Shown: positions 21,256 through 33,402, counted from the first letter of the stretch. The stretch: DNA of 64,000 nt from Cordia subcordata (GCA_028554755.1 JAPTOF010000001.1:40133501-40197500); one strand, 5' to 3'. A program made the numbers and translations. Notes: generated from the sequence alone by a model not told the origin.

Positions 21256-24001
21256 CAAAGAAAAATTTGGGCAAACTTAATCGGCACAAAGGATATATAT
21301 GAAATTATTTATCTGCTGTTTGAGTTACTTTGATGAAAACCCCCAGAAGGAAAACCGAGAGGACCCTTGGCTTAATTATTTGATGCATGCATATATATTA
21401 CAGTTGCAGAATTTGTTATCTTTGTTGGTCTACAAAAATTGTTTAAGATTTTTTATATTTTGATTCTTACTTCGAAAACCACTTAACTTGCTCAAATTTC
21501 CTTTCCATTCTCATCAATAAAATATTCTAGATTCATCCACAATTACTAGCTAGCTAGCTATAGAAACTGAAGTTGCAACACTTTGGCTGCATATCTAACG
21601 CAAAGCTTCATCTTTTTCTTTTTGTTTTGAATTAGGATATTCCTAGGTCACATTGACCTTAAGACTAATCTTATCAGGCTAGGAACGGTGAAGGAAAAGC
21701 CTTTTCAACAAGTGCGCTTCATGTGATTTAAATTTGTATTCTCTTACTTAAGAAAATGAAGCCACTATTATCTCAACAAACAACTTGTTGGAATAAAGCT
21801 TCATCTTGGCTAGAAGATAAAGGCAGGTAATTAATAACATTAAAAGATTTCAGTTTTGTCTAGATGGCTGCAAAGCTGCACGTTTTTTTAAAATTTTTCA
21901 CCAAATCACCAGTCACTCGAATTGAATTTATATGCGATCCCTTTTATCTCTTTGAAGCAAAAGCCGATGAAAAAGTTAGGGTTGCGTTTGGTTCGTTTGT
22001 TTCTGTTTTTGTTTTTACAAAATCGTATCACGTATAAATCTGTCTTTTGACAATAGAAAGCATGCTCAAGTATAATCTCCGAGGATCACTACAATTCTCT
22101 AAAAAAAGTTAAACTGAACAAACAAATTAAGAAAGAGTGCTTAATAAGGTAATGATCAAAGCTTTTGAATGAAAATGAGGGGGGTCATTTGGAATCGAAC
22201 AAGGTGGACCTAAACGAGAAACGACCCTTCAATAAACTAAACAAGATATATAAGCCTGAAAAATGCTTCCAAGTATTATATATTATCTCGTATACTGCTT
22301 AAAGTTAATATGCTTATATGGAATCTACACAAAAAGTCTATAAATTTTTAAACACATCATTGACTTGCTCATGATTGCCAGTGGAGTTATTTTTTTGGCT
22401 CCAAGATTAGTAAAGTAATGATTCCTCAAAGATAAAAATTAGTACTTATAATCAAAAGTCTAATTGAGTTGACATATTTTTTAAAGCACAAAAGTCTCTG
22501 AATCTTTTTGCATGCGCATCTCTATCTCTTCCACACAAATTCTTCCATATGTGAAATATACGCTCAACCATTTAATATTAGTGTTAAAAAAATATAGGTT
22601 CCATCTTATAACGGTTTCACACTAGAAGTAATTTAAAAAATAGTAAGATAATTAATCTTAAAGTATACGATATTAGTTTTAGAGGATTCGACTTGGCTTA
22701 AGCTGGCTTTTATCTAATTTTTCCTTATTAGGAACTTTTGCGCATATAATTTGGTTTCAAGTCGTCCTAATAATCAAATCGTTCGATTTATAGTGACGAG
22801 TGATCTGTTCCGCTCATATGCACGATTTATTGCAGTACACAAACGACTGATCATTTTTAATAAAATCTCCGGCAGAACTTAAAATCTTGAATTTCAAAAT
22901 GACATTTTATTAATTTGCACGCCGAAGAACTAATCATTTAGTGACTTTCATGATACCAAAGATAGTGCTTTTAGTACACATTAAAAAAAAAAAGAACAAA
23001 AAATGCTAAGGTACAAAATCATTTCTTTCTTGCTTTTTGTAAAATAAAGCTTGGGTTTTGCAGCCGTTGAATTTTAAAGGTGAGTTCATCTCAAGCATAG
23101 ATTTTTGCCAACTTGGTACCTCTAGATCGCTTCAAACATTTCCTCTTTAAAAAATACGGTAGGCTTAGATTACAGGTCGAGCTTTGGCGTACTTGATTAA
23201 TGGTCAATTCAAAGGCTGCACAAAAAGATTTTTTGGCCAAAAATATATTTGGTGTATGCACCATGTCTATGTGCTCAATTCTCTTTCATCCCAAAACATA
23301 ATATTATATACCAACAAGTGGCCATCCCATCATTATCATTTTTTCTGCGTTTTTGACATGGAAACATTAATATTTGCGAAATTTTTTAGTTATGCTGGAC
23401 ACATATGTCCACTTGATCTTGTTTGGAACTCCATTTTCTAACTAATAGCTCATAAGTAAACATGTAATTGTGAATATCGAGTCTCATATTAGTAATCAAA
23501 TTCACCCGATCTTTTGATGGTCATTTTCTCATGTTTACGAGTAAATGCGTAATAAATCACAAGATCTACAATTAAGATTTGACCTCTTTGAATAACGAGC
23601 TAGCCCAAGACACCTTTCGTCGTGCATAGTTGCTTCAGTAACAACACTCTAGGGTCATAGGTTTTTGGTAGGATATTTTATGTGTCTTGAATGATAGACG
23701 TGTGCCCATATTAAAGGGATGGGTTCCGAATTAAAAACCATCAATCCCTCAAATTCAAAACCCCAATATTTTGTTCTTTGATTACGGTAAAAAAGTCACG
23801 ACATGCTAATTTCCCATTTTTCCTTATCTAGGGCATTTGACTTTTTGACATCATTTTGAGGCCCAAGGACCTGTCCTGGACTGCGTTCGGTTTTGGCCTA
23901 ACATGATATAGCCTAGGCATAGCCCCTGGTTCGTGGACTTTCATTCTATGGGGCTGGAAAAGGCTCTGAAGTACTTACATAATTCGGGACATACATGCGT
24001 A
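21256..24001. other. AT-rich intergenic DNA
   Basis: About 2.7 kb without a convincing gene. Short frames (for example 23184-23441) have no recognisable motifs. Confidence 0.45.
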
Positions 24002-24049
<48 letters not shown>

Positions 24050-24060
24050 GTATATATATT
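24002..24060. repeat. TG/TA microsatellite
   Basis: GTGTGTG followed by a TA run with TGTA interruptions. The ORF over it is low-complexity (I/Y repeats) and not a gene. Confidence 0.95.
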
Positions 24061-26605
24061 GTCAATTCTCAATGATTAGTAATCATTTCGATCAATCTTC
24101 GAGTGGTCATTTTGTTATAATGATATCATTGAAGTTAATTTCTTTAGGTAAGATCGTCAAATTTCCTCGAACGTGGTGCATGCGTCACTCAACGCAAGCA
24201 AAATAATGCAAAGGCCCAATCTAATATGAAGCGCAAATATACTTAAAACATCATTATGGAGACAAATGTCACCCGTGACAGCTGCCTAATAGATTTTACT
24301 TTGTGATACTAATTAAAGTAGAGATTGCAATCATTGAAAATTGTACGTCCGTATCTAGTCATATATATAAGTGAATCTCGGCAAGTTTTATACAACCACT
24401 TATTGAAATGGAGGATATAAATAAGTTTTCTTAGTGTCTCGTAGATTAGCCTGTTGATAAAAATATTCAAGCATAAATTAAAGGTAAGAATCGAGCACGT
24501 AGATTGATATATTTGGAAAGTCGACTAGTGGTGAAAAAAAAAGGTGGGAGATTTTTGTCTTGAGGTATTCTCAAACTATATTAATTAGATTTGAAATTAG
24601 TCTTTCGAAGGGAAGTAGTGAAAGAAAAATTCTCTCAATAAATATGCTTCCAGATATTAAAACTTGCATATTTTTTTTTTCCTTTAGGAAGATAAGACCA
24701 CTATCATTTCAACTAACAACTCGTTGGTAGAGAAAAATTTTCCTGCTGTGCAATATTCTGGTTATTATTCAAATATATTCTCAAATCAGGATCCTATCAA
24801 TCTTTAAGAGAAAAATGTTATAAAACAATTTTAGTTTTTTCTGGAATTTTATTACCATATTCTTGTCTTAGTGAGAAATTCTCCTTTGGATTAGCAAACA
24901 TCTTCTGAACTATTGAAAATCTTCCAATCACATTGAAGCAATAAAAGAAGGGGAGAAAATTAGAAAGAAATTTTTTAATAATTTGTATACTAGTGCTGAA
25001 AGAACATAAAAGAAAAAGAGAACAGAAAAGATGAAAATTACGAGTATCTGTCTTTATATTAAAGTCTTCTTATGAACCACCAAAATTTATACCGCTGAAA
25101 ATATCAGAGTCATAAAGTCGTACCAGCGTTTTTATTGCATTCACGATTCACGGGATTCTTATCTTGAAAATGCCATTTACTTGGAGATAGAATTTCCAAA
25201 TTGTTGAGGAAGTTGTAACTCTAGTGAATACATGCACTACTAAAAATTGGTGAAATTGAGATGAAAATTTTATTTGAGATGAATTTAAGACAAAAAATTT
25301 GATCAATATTTTCTAATAAGTTAATATATATTTGAAATAGAATTTTAAGACAAAATTTTTTTTATCTCAATTTGAGATGAGGATTTTTTAGACTAAAAAT
25401 TTTCATCTCAAATCGATTTTGAAATGGAGTTTTTTTTTTTAGATTTGAGACAAAAAATTGTAGAAGGATTGAGGGACTAACTAAAGTAACTGAATTTTTT
25501 TTTTGGAGCCGAATGATCATGACTTAGGTTAGCGTCCCATGAGATTCAAGAATTGGGTTAAGGATGATGGAGAAAAATACTTCTTGCAAAGGCTTTATTC
25601 TGGTCGATGAAACCCTAGCTAAACTAGTGGATGAAGTTTTTTTCCAAATATTACTAGGGCGCTGATTATTATTTTTCCAATTTCACATATAGAAATTGAA
25701 GGTTTAACTTCATATATAATTTGATTGCAGTTTTTGGACCATTTAAATTTCACAGTAGATATGAAGTATAATTAGTGCAATAATCTATCACAACTATATT
25801 TTTTCAATTTGTTTGTTATTGTAACAAGCTTTCATTAAAACGTTATGATGAATCTATTAATGTTGATTAATCGTCTAAATAAACACCAAGAATGAGTTGA
25901 CCAGCACTAATTAATATTTTAAATGTTAGACACTCTAATAAAGAGAAAAGTAAATAAAAGGTATTAATGGAACAAAATTAACAATATAATATATACACTC
26001 CCTGAAAATGTTAAGATTCCAAGATATAAAGTCATAAATTTCTGAAAAAATGGTTACAGATGTTTGCGTGACAATGTTTTCCTATAAATGGTTCCACATT
26101 AGTTCTCCCACTCAGCAAATGCCACTCAAATATATATTAATTAGGTCTACTTTAATGGTATGCATTGGAAGGAAGAGAACATTCGAAATACCAGACTTAG
26201 ATACCATTTTTCTTTTTCTTTTTTAGGAGGGGTAATGCTAATTACACTTCTTTTTTTTTTTTGGAGGAAGTGTTTTTTCTTTTCTCCCATTACCTCTTTC
26301 CAAGAAGACCACGAAGCTCCTTTCGCAGGGATCTCTGAGATAACCCAACCACCAGAAGGTTTGAAGAGACCATGACTTACCAGCCAGCCAATCAGCATAT
26401 TTCTTTCTCCTCCTTGTAGTTCTTTTTCCTTCACTTGCATTGATTTATCAATATTTTACGTTAATAACCTAAAGAGAGAGAGAAAGATAAAAAAACTCTG
26501 AGTTTTAAGTACTATATAATTGAAATCTATGGTGAATTGCTTGGCTGATTAAGACTTAATAATTGCATTTCTAAAACCTTAGATTCAAAAGAAGCTTACA
26601 TGATC
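24061..26605. other. AT-rich spacer with possible CACTA-like terminus
   Basis: At 25235 the string CACTACTAAAAATTGG is followed by repeated GAGATGAAAATTTT / GAGATGAATTT / CATCTCAAAT motifs in both orientations up to about 25450. This resembles a CACTA transposon end with subterminal repeats, but no matching opposite end is present. The rest holds no gene I recognise. Confidence 0.35.
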
Positions 26606-26780
26606 TGTTAGTACAATAAATAAATACACTAATATTCTCTTTATAAGCTAAATTTTTTTAATGAAATAGTAAATCTCATATGGTATCAGAGCCCAAATTA
26701 TAGGTTCAAAACTTATAGTCACCCATTTAAAAACATTAAAATTGTCATGTATAAATTCTAAACAAATCACCTAAAATTAT
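26606..26780 (+). mobile_element. TRIM fragment: LTR plus primer site
   Basis: A 73-bp LTR (26606-26678, TGTTAG...CTCA) is followed two bases later by a perfect tRNA-iMet primer site TGGTATCAGAGC (26681-26692) and a decayed internal segment. The LTR resembles those at 27572, 27944 and, on the minus strand, 33274. No second LTR remains. Confidence 0.65.
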
Positions 26781-27571
26781 GTTTTAAATTGATATGAAAA
26801 ACATATATAAATCGGTTTAAAACATTACCTGAACAACAATTCAAATTAAAGAAAGAAGATATTAGATACTTATGTGAAGTAGGTCCAACTCTAAATAAAC
26901 CCTAGATCCTTAAACTTTTATATTATATTTGAAAAGAACAAGATAAAACCTCTAGCACCTACATGTCATTAATCAATATACATATTTGAAGGACCTAAGT
27001 TGACTCACTCAATAGTTTAGTATGATAATTAGGCCGTTCGAGAATAATTAAGTGATCATGTTTGACTAAAAAGACAAAAATTAATCATTATAATTTATTG
27101 GTTTTTAGTTGTCATATTCAGATACGTTATGTTTAAGATAATTGCATAATTAAGCTAAAGATTTTGAGCAATAAGACATAAAAAGTAGGGTTCAGATTTA
27201 TATATTAATTTGTCGGAGCCAAATACCAATTTTGATTGTCCTCTCAAATTAAAAATATTAAAACCACAGCAGTTTTAAAATGCTTTTAAGCCGCTGGTTT
27301 TCCGAAAACAACTTGCCCACCGACTGCTCATAATATAATGTGGTTGATATATTGTTTATAGAAGCGATAATGAAAATTAAGCTCAAACATATGGTACTCA
27401 AAAGGACACCTGTTTGGAGCCATTACCTTTTCTTAGTTGACTAGTCCTTGCTTCTAAGATATATAAATATATTTTCTTTGAAGATCTATATTAGTAATGT
27501 TGCAATATATATTTGTCTTATATAAAATGATATTAACTCTAAAAGTATAATAATGTAAAATTTTGAATTAC

Positions 27572-28017
27572 TGTTAACACAATGAATTAATAAACTAATA
27601 TCCTTTCTACAAATTTAAATTTTTAAATGAAGTAGTAATTCTAACTTGGTATTGAAACCTAGAAACCAAATGGTCTCGGTTTAAACCGTACCGCCATCTA
27701 TTTAAAAATATTAAATTATTCACGTGCAAACTTTAAAAAATTACGCTACACACGAGGGGCGTATTAACAGAATGAATTAATATACTAACGTTCTCTCTAC
27801 AATCATTCAGAACGTTGCAATCATGTAAAAAATGAGTGAGCGTCATGATATATACTTTTCATAGAATCATGTCATTCTTAATACACTAGCTTATTAGTCA
27901 TTCAAAAAGTTACATCTTACACTGCACCGCACATGAAAGGTTGTGTTAACGCAATGAATTAATAAATTAGCATCCTCTCTACAAGCTTAAATTTTTAGAT
28001 GAGGTAATAACTCTAAC
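27572..28017 (+). mobile_element. TRIM copy with degenerate extra LTRs
   Basis: LTR 27572-27645 (TGTTAACACAATGAATT...) is followed by a mutated primer site (TGGTATTGAAAC, 27647-27658), a short internal region, a polypurine-like CACGAGGGGCG, and the start of a second LTR at 27762 that stops near 27805. A further full LTR lies at 27944-28017. The internal part is non-coding. Small size, LTRs of about 75 bp and retained primer site and purine tract define a terminal-repeat retrotransposon in miniature. Confidence 0.7.
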
Positions 28018-28515
28018 CGTTACTCCTTCTAGCATTAGTTGGTTTTAGGATAAAATCATATAAACTCGATTAATGATATGTTGTTATGCAATTCTAATAT
28101 GTTAAAAAAATATGATATTTTATCTTCAAAGCCAATTAGTATTTTGACTAAATTAGTCCAAAAACATAAAACTTCAAGAGCATCAAATAAGATTTTGAAT
28201 TCTTCCTCTTAATATCAATTGATTTTCAAGTGGAACCTTATAATTTTTAACATAACGAGTATAATCTATATGCTACTTTAGTTTAACAAACCAAAACAAA
28301 ACGATCAACATAATTTAATCCCAAATTTATTTTCTAAACCACAATATATTTTAAATTAAGCTTATCATACAAAAATACAAGAGCATCGAGGTGATGCTTT
28401 GTAACATAGCTTCACACGTGTCACAATTATGACCCTTTGTGTTTCATACAAATGGAATCATTATCATGATGAGTTAGAACCTTTACTAACCCTTAATAAA
28501 TACCAAGCCACTCTG
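28018..28515. other. Spacer upstream of the IPT gene
   Basis: AT-rich, no ORF of note. A single GAGCATCGAGGTGATGC string near 28381 echoes the tandem repeat that follows. Confidence 0.45.
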
Positions 28516-28599
28516 CGAGAGCATCGAGCTTGAACGCAAGACGTACACAAATCTATACGAGGGCATCGAGCTTGAAGACAAGACGTACACAAATCTATA
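28516..28599 (+). repeat. 42-bp direct repeat in the IPT upstream region
   Basis: Units 28516-28557 and 28558-28599 share CGAG.GCATCGAGCTTGAA and CAAGACGTACACAAATCTAT, with only a few differences. They end about 60 bases before a TATA-like element. Confidence 0.9.
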
Positions 28600-28661
28600 G
28601 CTATTCAATATTCATTCTAATTGTAAGCCCACATAAAAATTTCACTTGCTTCATATACTTA

Positions 28662-28670
28662 TATATAAAT
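28662..28670 (+). promoter_or_regulatory. TATA-like element of the IPT gene
   Basis: TATATAAAT lies about 400 bases upstream of the IPT start codon. This would fit a long leader, possibly with an intron from AAG|GTAATA (28885) to ACAG (29057). Both the TATA assignment and the leader intron are inference. Confidence 0.35.
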
Positions 28671-29068
28671 ATACATATGACATATCATTTATCATGTATG
28701 TGTTTCTTAAAGCGTACACAAAAAGAACACATTTGCTTCTAGTCTAGCAGCTTTAATATCCATTACAGCCATTTTCATCAACTTTACACAATTCTTCTGC
28801 TGCCTAGCTCAAGAACTCTATCAAAGGAGAAGAAGACAATCCCATCATCTTCTGAGAACATCAAAGAAGTCTATCGATACGTAAGGTAATATATTTGTTT
28901 TTGCTCGTCAGACTTTTTCTTGTTTGTGAAAAACCGATCCCATCTAGTAAGATAATACATATTGCATGCTTTTGAAAATACGGTTATATGAGCATTTTGC
29001 TAGATTGTAATAGTTTAGTTCAATCATTGATTATTTTAACGGGTACAAACTGAACAGGAAATAATTGT

Positions 29069-30109
29069 ATGAGGATATCAATGTCACCCTGCTGCAAACA
29101 AGCGCAGCCGGCGCCCCTGGTGAATTTTCCAGGGGGGCTGAGCATGGAGCCGTTTCTTCCGTGGCGGCGAAAGCCGGAAAAGGTCGTGGTAGTGATGGGA
29201 GCAACAGGGACAGGAAAATCCAGGCTCTCACTAGACCTGGCGGCACGTTTTCCAGCTGAGATTATAAATTCTGATAAAATGCAAGTCTACAAAGGTCTTG
29301 ATATAGTCACCAACAAAGTGACTGAAGAAGAATGCCATGGAATCCCTCACCATTTGCTCGGAACCGTAGACGATCCTGACGAGGATTTCACGGCTAATGA
29401 TTTTCTTCATCACGCATCCATCGCGATCGAGTCGATCACCAGGAGGGGTAGGCTTCCCATTATAGCTGGCGGATCAAATTCACTCATCAGAGCTTTGGTT
29501 CTCAATGGCCTGCAATTTCATCCGAGATATGAGTTTTGCTTCCTCTGGGTTGATGTGGCAATGCCTGTCCTCCACTCCTTTGTCTCCGACCGGGTTGACC
29601 GGATGGTGGAGGCCGGATTGATTGACGAAGTCAGGGAATTTTTTGACCCTAGAGGCGATTACACGGTTGGGATAAGGCGAGCCATCGGGGTGCCAGAAAT
29701 GGATGAGTTTTTCAGGAATGAGTTTATTGTTGATGATGAGACAAAGGCTAAAATACTAGTGGAAGCAATTGATAAAATCAAGGCCAATACTTGCAAATTA
29801 GCTTGTCGACAGCGTCAAAAGATTCTGAGCCTCCAGGGGCTAATAGGGTGGAATATGCACCATTTTGATGCCACTGAAATATTCCTGAGACGTGGTGCTG
29901 ATGCTGATGAAGCTTGGGAGAGACTCGTGGCCAGGACAAGCACTAAGATAGTGAAGGGATTTCTCAGTGAAGATAATAATCTTGTTTCAGCCATTGCTAC
30001 ACCACCCCCACCGCCTTCCCCGGCCATCATTGCCACCGCCGCCGTGGCGGCTGCCACACCACTCAAGCTTCCTAAGTCAAAAACTCCTCAATTCATTTCT
30101 AGGTGGTAG
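29069..30109 (+). CDS. IPT5: Adenylate isopentenyltransferase (cytokinin synthase), IPT5-like
   Basis: An intact, intronless 346-residue frame. It transfers the isopentenyl group of DMAPP to ATP/ADP, the first step of isoprenoid cytokinin synthesis; plant relatives act mainly in plastids. The P-loop GATGTGKS is at residues 44-51. INSDK (Asp69, the likely general base) and KGLDIVTNK follow, then PIIAGGSNS (130-138), FLWVDV, VDRMVEAGLIDEVREFFDP, and IRRAIGVPEMDEF. WNMHHFDATEIFLRRG and ADEAW resemble Arabidopsis IPT5 more than IPT3. The tail is Pro/Ala-rich and ends SRW. The first ATG is preferred because MRISMS fits the family N-terminus; the ATG at 29081 is the alternative. After GGSNS the usual Tyr is Leu and the usual acidic residue is Arg (139-141). 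Confidence 0.93.
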   Translation: MRISMSPCCKQAQPAPLVNFPGGLSMEPFLPWRRKPEKVVVVMGATGTGKSRLSLDLAARFPAEIINSDKMQVYKGLDIVTNKVTEEECHGIPHHLLGTVDDPDEDFTANDFLHHASIAIESITRRGRLPIIAGGSNSLIRALVLNGLQFHPRYEFCFLWVDVAMPVLHSFVSDRVDRMVEAGLIDEVREFFDPRGDYTVGIRRAIGVPEMDEFFRNEFIVDDETKAKILVEAIDKIKANTCKLACRQRQKILSLQGLIGWNMHHFDATEIFLRRGADADEAWERLVARTSTKIVKGFLSEDNNLVSAIATPPPPPSPAIIATAAVAAATPLKLPKSKTPQFISRW

Positions 30110-31704
30110 ACTGCAAATCATCGTTTGCATTCTTGCTTTTTTCTTTTTTCTTTCAAAGAGGGCAATTGTGATTTTCACTTATTTCTAAAAATAACTCGAA
30201 CTCGAAGATCACAAGTGTGAGGAATGCTATAAATGAGTTACACCCCTCTGCATTCCTAACTCCTTAACTTGAAGACCCCCAAATTTAATCAAGAACTTGT
30301 GAGAGGATAAATAATTACTAATTAATCCGACCAGCCTCTCTTATGACAAAATAATAATAATAATAATAATAATAATAATTGTATGAGGCCACATGGCATC
30401 GAGTTTGATGTGCGACGTGCCGAACATATAGTAATCCACCTGTGCATTTACTTTTTTATTTTGTTTTTTGGGGTTTTTTCGTTCTGCCTCCGCACAGAAT
30501 GTTGCTGTCAGGGTCGTTAAGTACCTGCCTAAATTGGTCGGCCGTACAATTGGAAGCAATTTAGAAATCCGTGCTGGGGCTCCTATTTTTGGTACGTCTT
30601 ATATAGTGCTGTGCAAAATGCTGGCTCTGTGGGGTCAATGCACTTTGTGATGTGATGTGATTCTGTTTTGTAAATGTCCAATAAACCATGTATCTGGACC
30701 CTGTGACATTGAGAGATAGAGAAAGCAAAAATGGCGTTTTTGGCTTCATGTAATGTGCTATATTTCTTAATATGAGCTGTATTATTCTCGGATTTGACAA
30801 CTCTTAGCATAATGAAAACTTATTATTGGATTGCACAAATGTGTTGTTCCTTGAATTTTTCGCTTATATATAATTCTTTTATAGCTGCTCAAATGACTAC
30901 CACTTGAGAGATTAAAGAACTCGGACATTCAAGCATTACTTTGACAATTTTGGGGGTATCAAATTCCCCTCTCTTGCTATATCAATTTCGCATGAAAAGA
31001 TCAAAAGAATCCACTCAAAGATAAGTTACAAGGGAAATATAGAAATGATTCTCGACAAAAAGTTTTGTCGGTTCACTAAATATTTTGAGTATATTCAAAC
31101 ATTTAATGCAAGAATAATACTTTGGAGATAGGAGTATAAAAACTATCCCATACTTCCCTCTTTCTTTTCCGTAGCTAGTTCCATATGTTTTTTCGCTTTC
31201 TTTACTACCAAAGGTTTTGTTGATAGGATTCATCATTATAAGGGCTAGAGGTAGAACCTCATCTTTTTTAGTTTCTAGAGATCGAGTTGAAAAATTAATG
31301 GAGTGGTTGATAACATTTATGTCTTATTTAAAAAAAAATGGATTAATCAAACGAAAGCTTTCTAAATATGTTCATAGAGTAAAATGTATGTTACGTTCCT
31401 TGCATTTGTCTAATTAGTTAATTAACCTTTATATTTTAAAATTGATTATATTACCACCTTGTACTTTTCAAAATGTAGCATGTTATTTCTTGTATTTTCT
31501 TTAATTAGCTGATTGCCTCTTGTGGTTTGTCCATTTAGCTAATTATCCCACTCCCTTTTGACACTTACCGAATTACCTCCTTATACTTTTCAATAGGTGG
31601 AGCAATCGCTTCCTTTCTACATTTTTATCTAAATGCCGTTAGCTCAAAATAACGGTATTTTTGTGAAAAACTATATACCACATTCAAGTTTTAATACTCA
31701 TATA
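30110..31704. other. IPT 3' flank and spacer
   Basis: Bases after 30109 probably include the IPT 3' untranslated region. An AAT trinucleotide microsatellite lies at about 30347-30380. A less AT-rich patch at 30470-30650 has only short frames that I do not recognise. At 31430-31640 there are repeated phrases such as ACCTTGTACTTTTCAAAA, probably a degenerate dispersed repeat. Confidence 0.45.
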
Positions 31705-32032
31705 GAGTAAAATATACTAGACCCCATTATGGTTAATCAAAAGCATACGAAACTCCCCAATGGTCTGAAAAGTCTCTCAAACTCTCCCCTATGGTCAATA
31801 AAAGTGTATCAAATCCCCTTAACGTTAAAAAATACATTATTTTTAACCATGATCTTTTGAAATTTTCCAAATTACCCTTCTCTCTTTAACCAAAAAAAAA
31901 ATTGTTAAAAAGATTTGAACGTACCCTCAACCTCAAGTGCGGTTTCCCCCGCGTCCGGTTCAAGTGGCGAAGGCCCTTTCCTTCGTGCTTAGTAAGCACT
32001 TCGCTATCTCAAAATGAGGAGGCCATAGAGAA

Positions 32033-32098
32033 ATTCTTTTTTATTCTTTTATTTCAAACTTCATGATTCTTTTTTATTCTTTTATTTCAAACTTCATG
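32033..32098. repeat. 33-bp perfect direct repeat
   Basis: Two adjacent identical units (32033-32065, 32066-32098), each reading ATTCTTTTTTATTC..CAAACTTCATG, inside the MULE-like element. Confidence 0.9.
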
Positions 32099-32880
32099 AA
32101 GAACTCAATTCTATCTCTCCCTCGTTCCGAACAAAAAAGTGAAGTTGTGCCCCAGTTGTACACTCCCTTCGTCTACGAACCCATGTTGATTCTGAACTTC
32201 GTTTGCGAAGGACCCAGACTTCTGACAAGCTAGCCCATTCTCAAATTAAAATAACAAATACTCTAACCAGCTAAGTTATAAACAATTTATGTTTTAACTT
32301 AATTTTAAGTTTATTTATATTTAAGATATATAAAGGTATTAATTAAATATATCTTAAACTACTGAACATCACTCATTAGACATCATTTCTCTTAGGAGTC
32401 GTTGATTAAAAGTTATATGAACCTGATGGCAGGACTTTTGTTACTAGTGGCATAGAGGGAACCAAATAATTCCTTGTAATTTATGAGTCACTGAACAATT
32501 CCTACCATGTATTAAATAAAGTTACATAATATTGTACTGTTGCCATCGCCAACCCAAGACTGGTAAGTCGTTCGTGATGCATTATCAGGTTGTTGAACCT
32601 TAATACAATAATTTGTCCAGAGTATACGAAGCCTTCATGATTGGATAGACATAAAATAAGGTGAAAATGTGTGATAACGAAATTTCTTTTGTCACAAGTA
32701 GGCCTTATTTCAGTAGATACTATTATTATGTTCTACTGATAAAACACAAATTGTTTATAATTTAGTTGGTTAAAGTATTTATTAAAATTTGAGGTTAAGG
32801 GTTTAAATTCTTTTACCAACAATTTTTTTGTAAAAGAGAGAAGGTAGTTTGAAAAATTTCAAACAATCATGGTTAAAGAT

Positions 32881-33274
32881 TCTTAGAGTTATCACCTCAT
32901 CTAAAAACTTATGTTCGTAGAGAGGATATTGATTTATTTATTTATTATATTAACACGCTCAGTTATCACTTCATCTGAAAGCTTAAGCTTATATTGATTT
33001 ATTTATTTATTATGTTAACAAGCCCCCTCACGTGTAGCGTAGCTTAAACTTATATTGATTTATTTTTTTATTATGTTAACACGCCCCCTTACGTGCAGCG
33101 TAATTTGTTTAGAGCTTGCACGTGGACAATTTAATATTTTTTTAAATGAGTGGTGGTAAAGATCGAACTTGTACCGTTTGGCTTCCAGGCTCTGGTATAT
33201 CTTAGAGTTACCATCTCATCTAAAAGCTGAAACTTGTAAAGAGAATATTGGTTTATTTATTTATTATATTAACA
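32881..33274 (-). mobile_element. Compound TRIM element (four LTRs) with AAGAT target duplication
   Basis: On the minus strand there is a 75-bp LTR (33200-33274), an internal region with a decayed primer site and a polypurine tract GTAAGGGGGCG, a truncated LTR (33081 to about 33044), a second purine tract GTGAGGGGGCT, a shortened LTR (33020 to about 32962), and a last 75-bp LTR (32881-32955). LTRs begin TGTTAA and the outer ones end CTCTAAGA. AAGAT flanks both outer edges (32876-32880 and 33275-33279), so the whole array seems to have entered as one unit. No coding sequence is present. Confidence 0.75.
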
Positions 33275-33402
33275 AAGATAACGGATGTTTTAGTGGTTTG
33301 ATGGACTTTTATCGACCGTAGGGATTTATGAGAATTTTTTAAACCACAAGAGGATTTGGTACACTTTTGGTGAACTACAGGGAAGTTTGGTATATTTTAC
33401 CC

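Larger units (their letters stand above)
31705..33402. mobile_element. MULE-like element with long inverted termini
   Basis: The left end GAGTAAAATATACT..ACCCC and the reverse complement of the right end GGGTAAAATATACC..ACTTCCC begin inverted repeats that continue for about 150-200 bp (shared GTGTA.CAAATCC and AACCATGAT.. blocks). The flanks are near-identical direct repeats, TACTCATATA (31695-31704) and TACTTGTATA (33403-33412), fitting the 9-10 bp duplication of Mutator-like elements. The interior has no transposase frame, so the copy is non-autonomous. Its less AT-rich part at 31920-32230 might be captured host DNA. The right terminus is split by a TRIM insertion at 32881-33274. Confidence 0.6.

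Noticed and set aside
26147..26440. 97-codon minus-strand ORF
   Set aside because: Low-complexity Lys/Glu/Ser content over T-rich DNA, with an antisense frame over the same bases; no family recognised.
28530..28742. Plus-strand ORF with a repeated protein pattern
   Set aside because: The repeat arises from the 42-bp DNA repeat (a multiple of three) in the IPT upstream region.
30468..30650. 60-codon plus-strand ORF and overlapping minus-strand frames
   Set aside because: No motif and no clear start context; probably IPT 3' flank.
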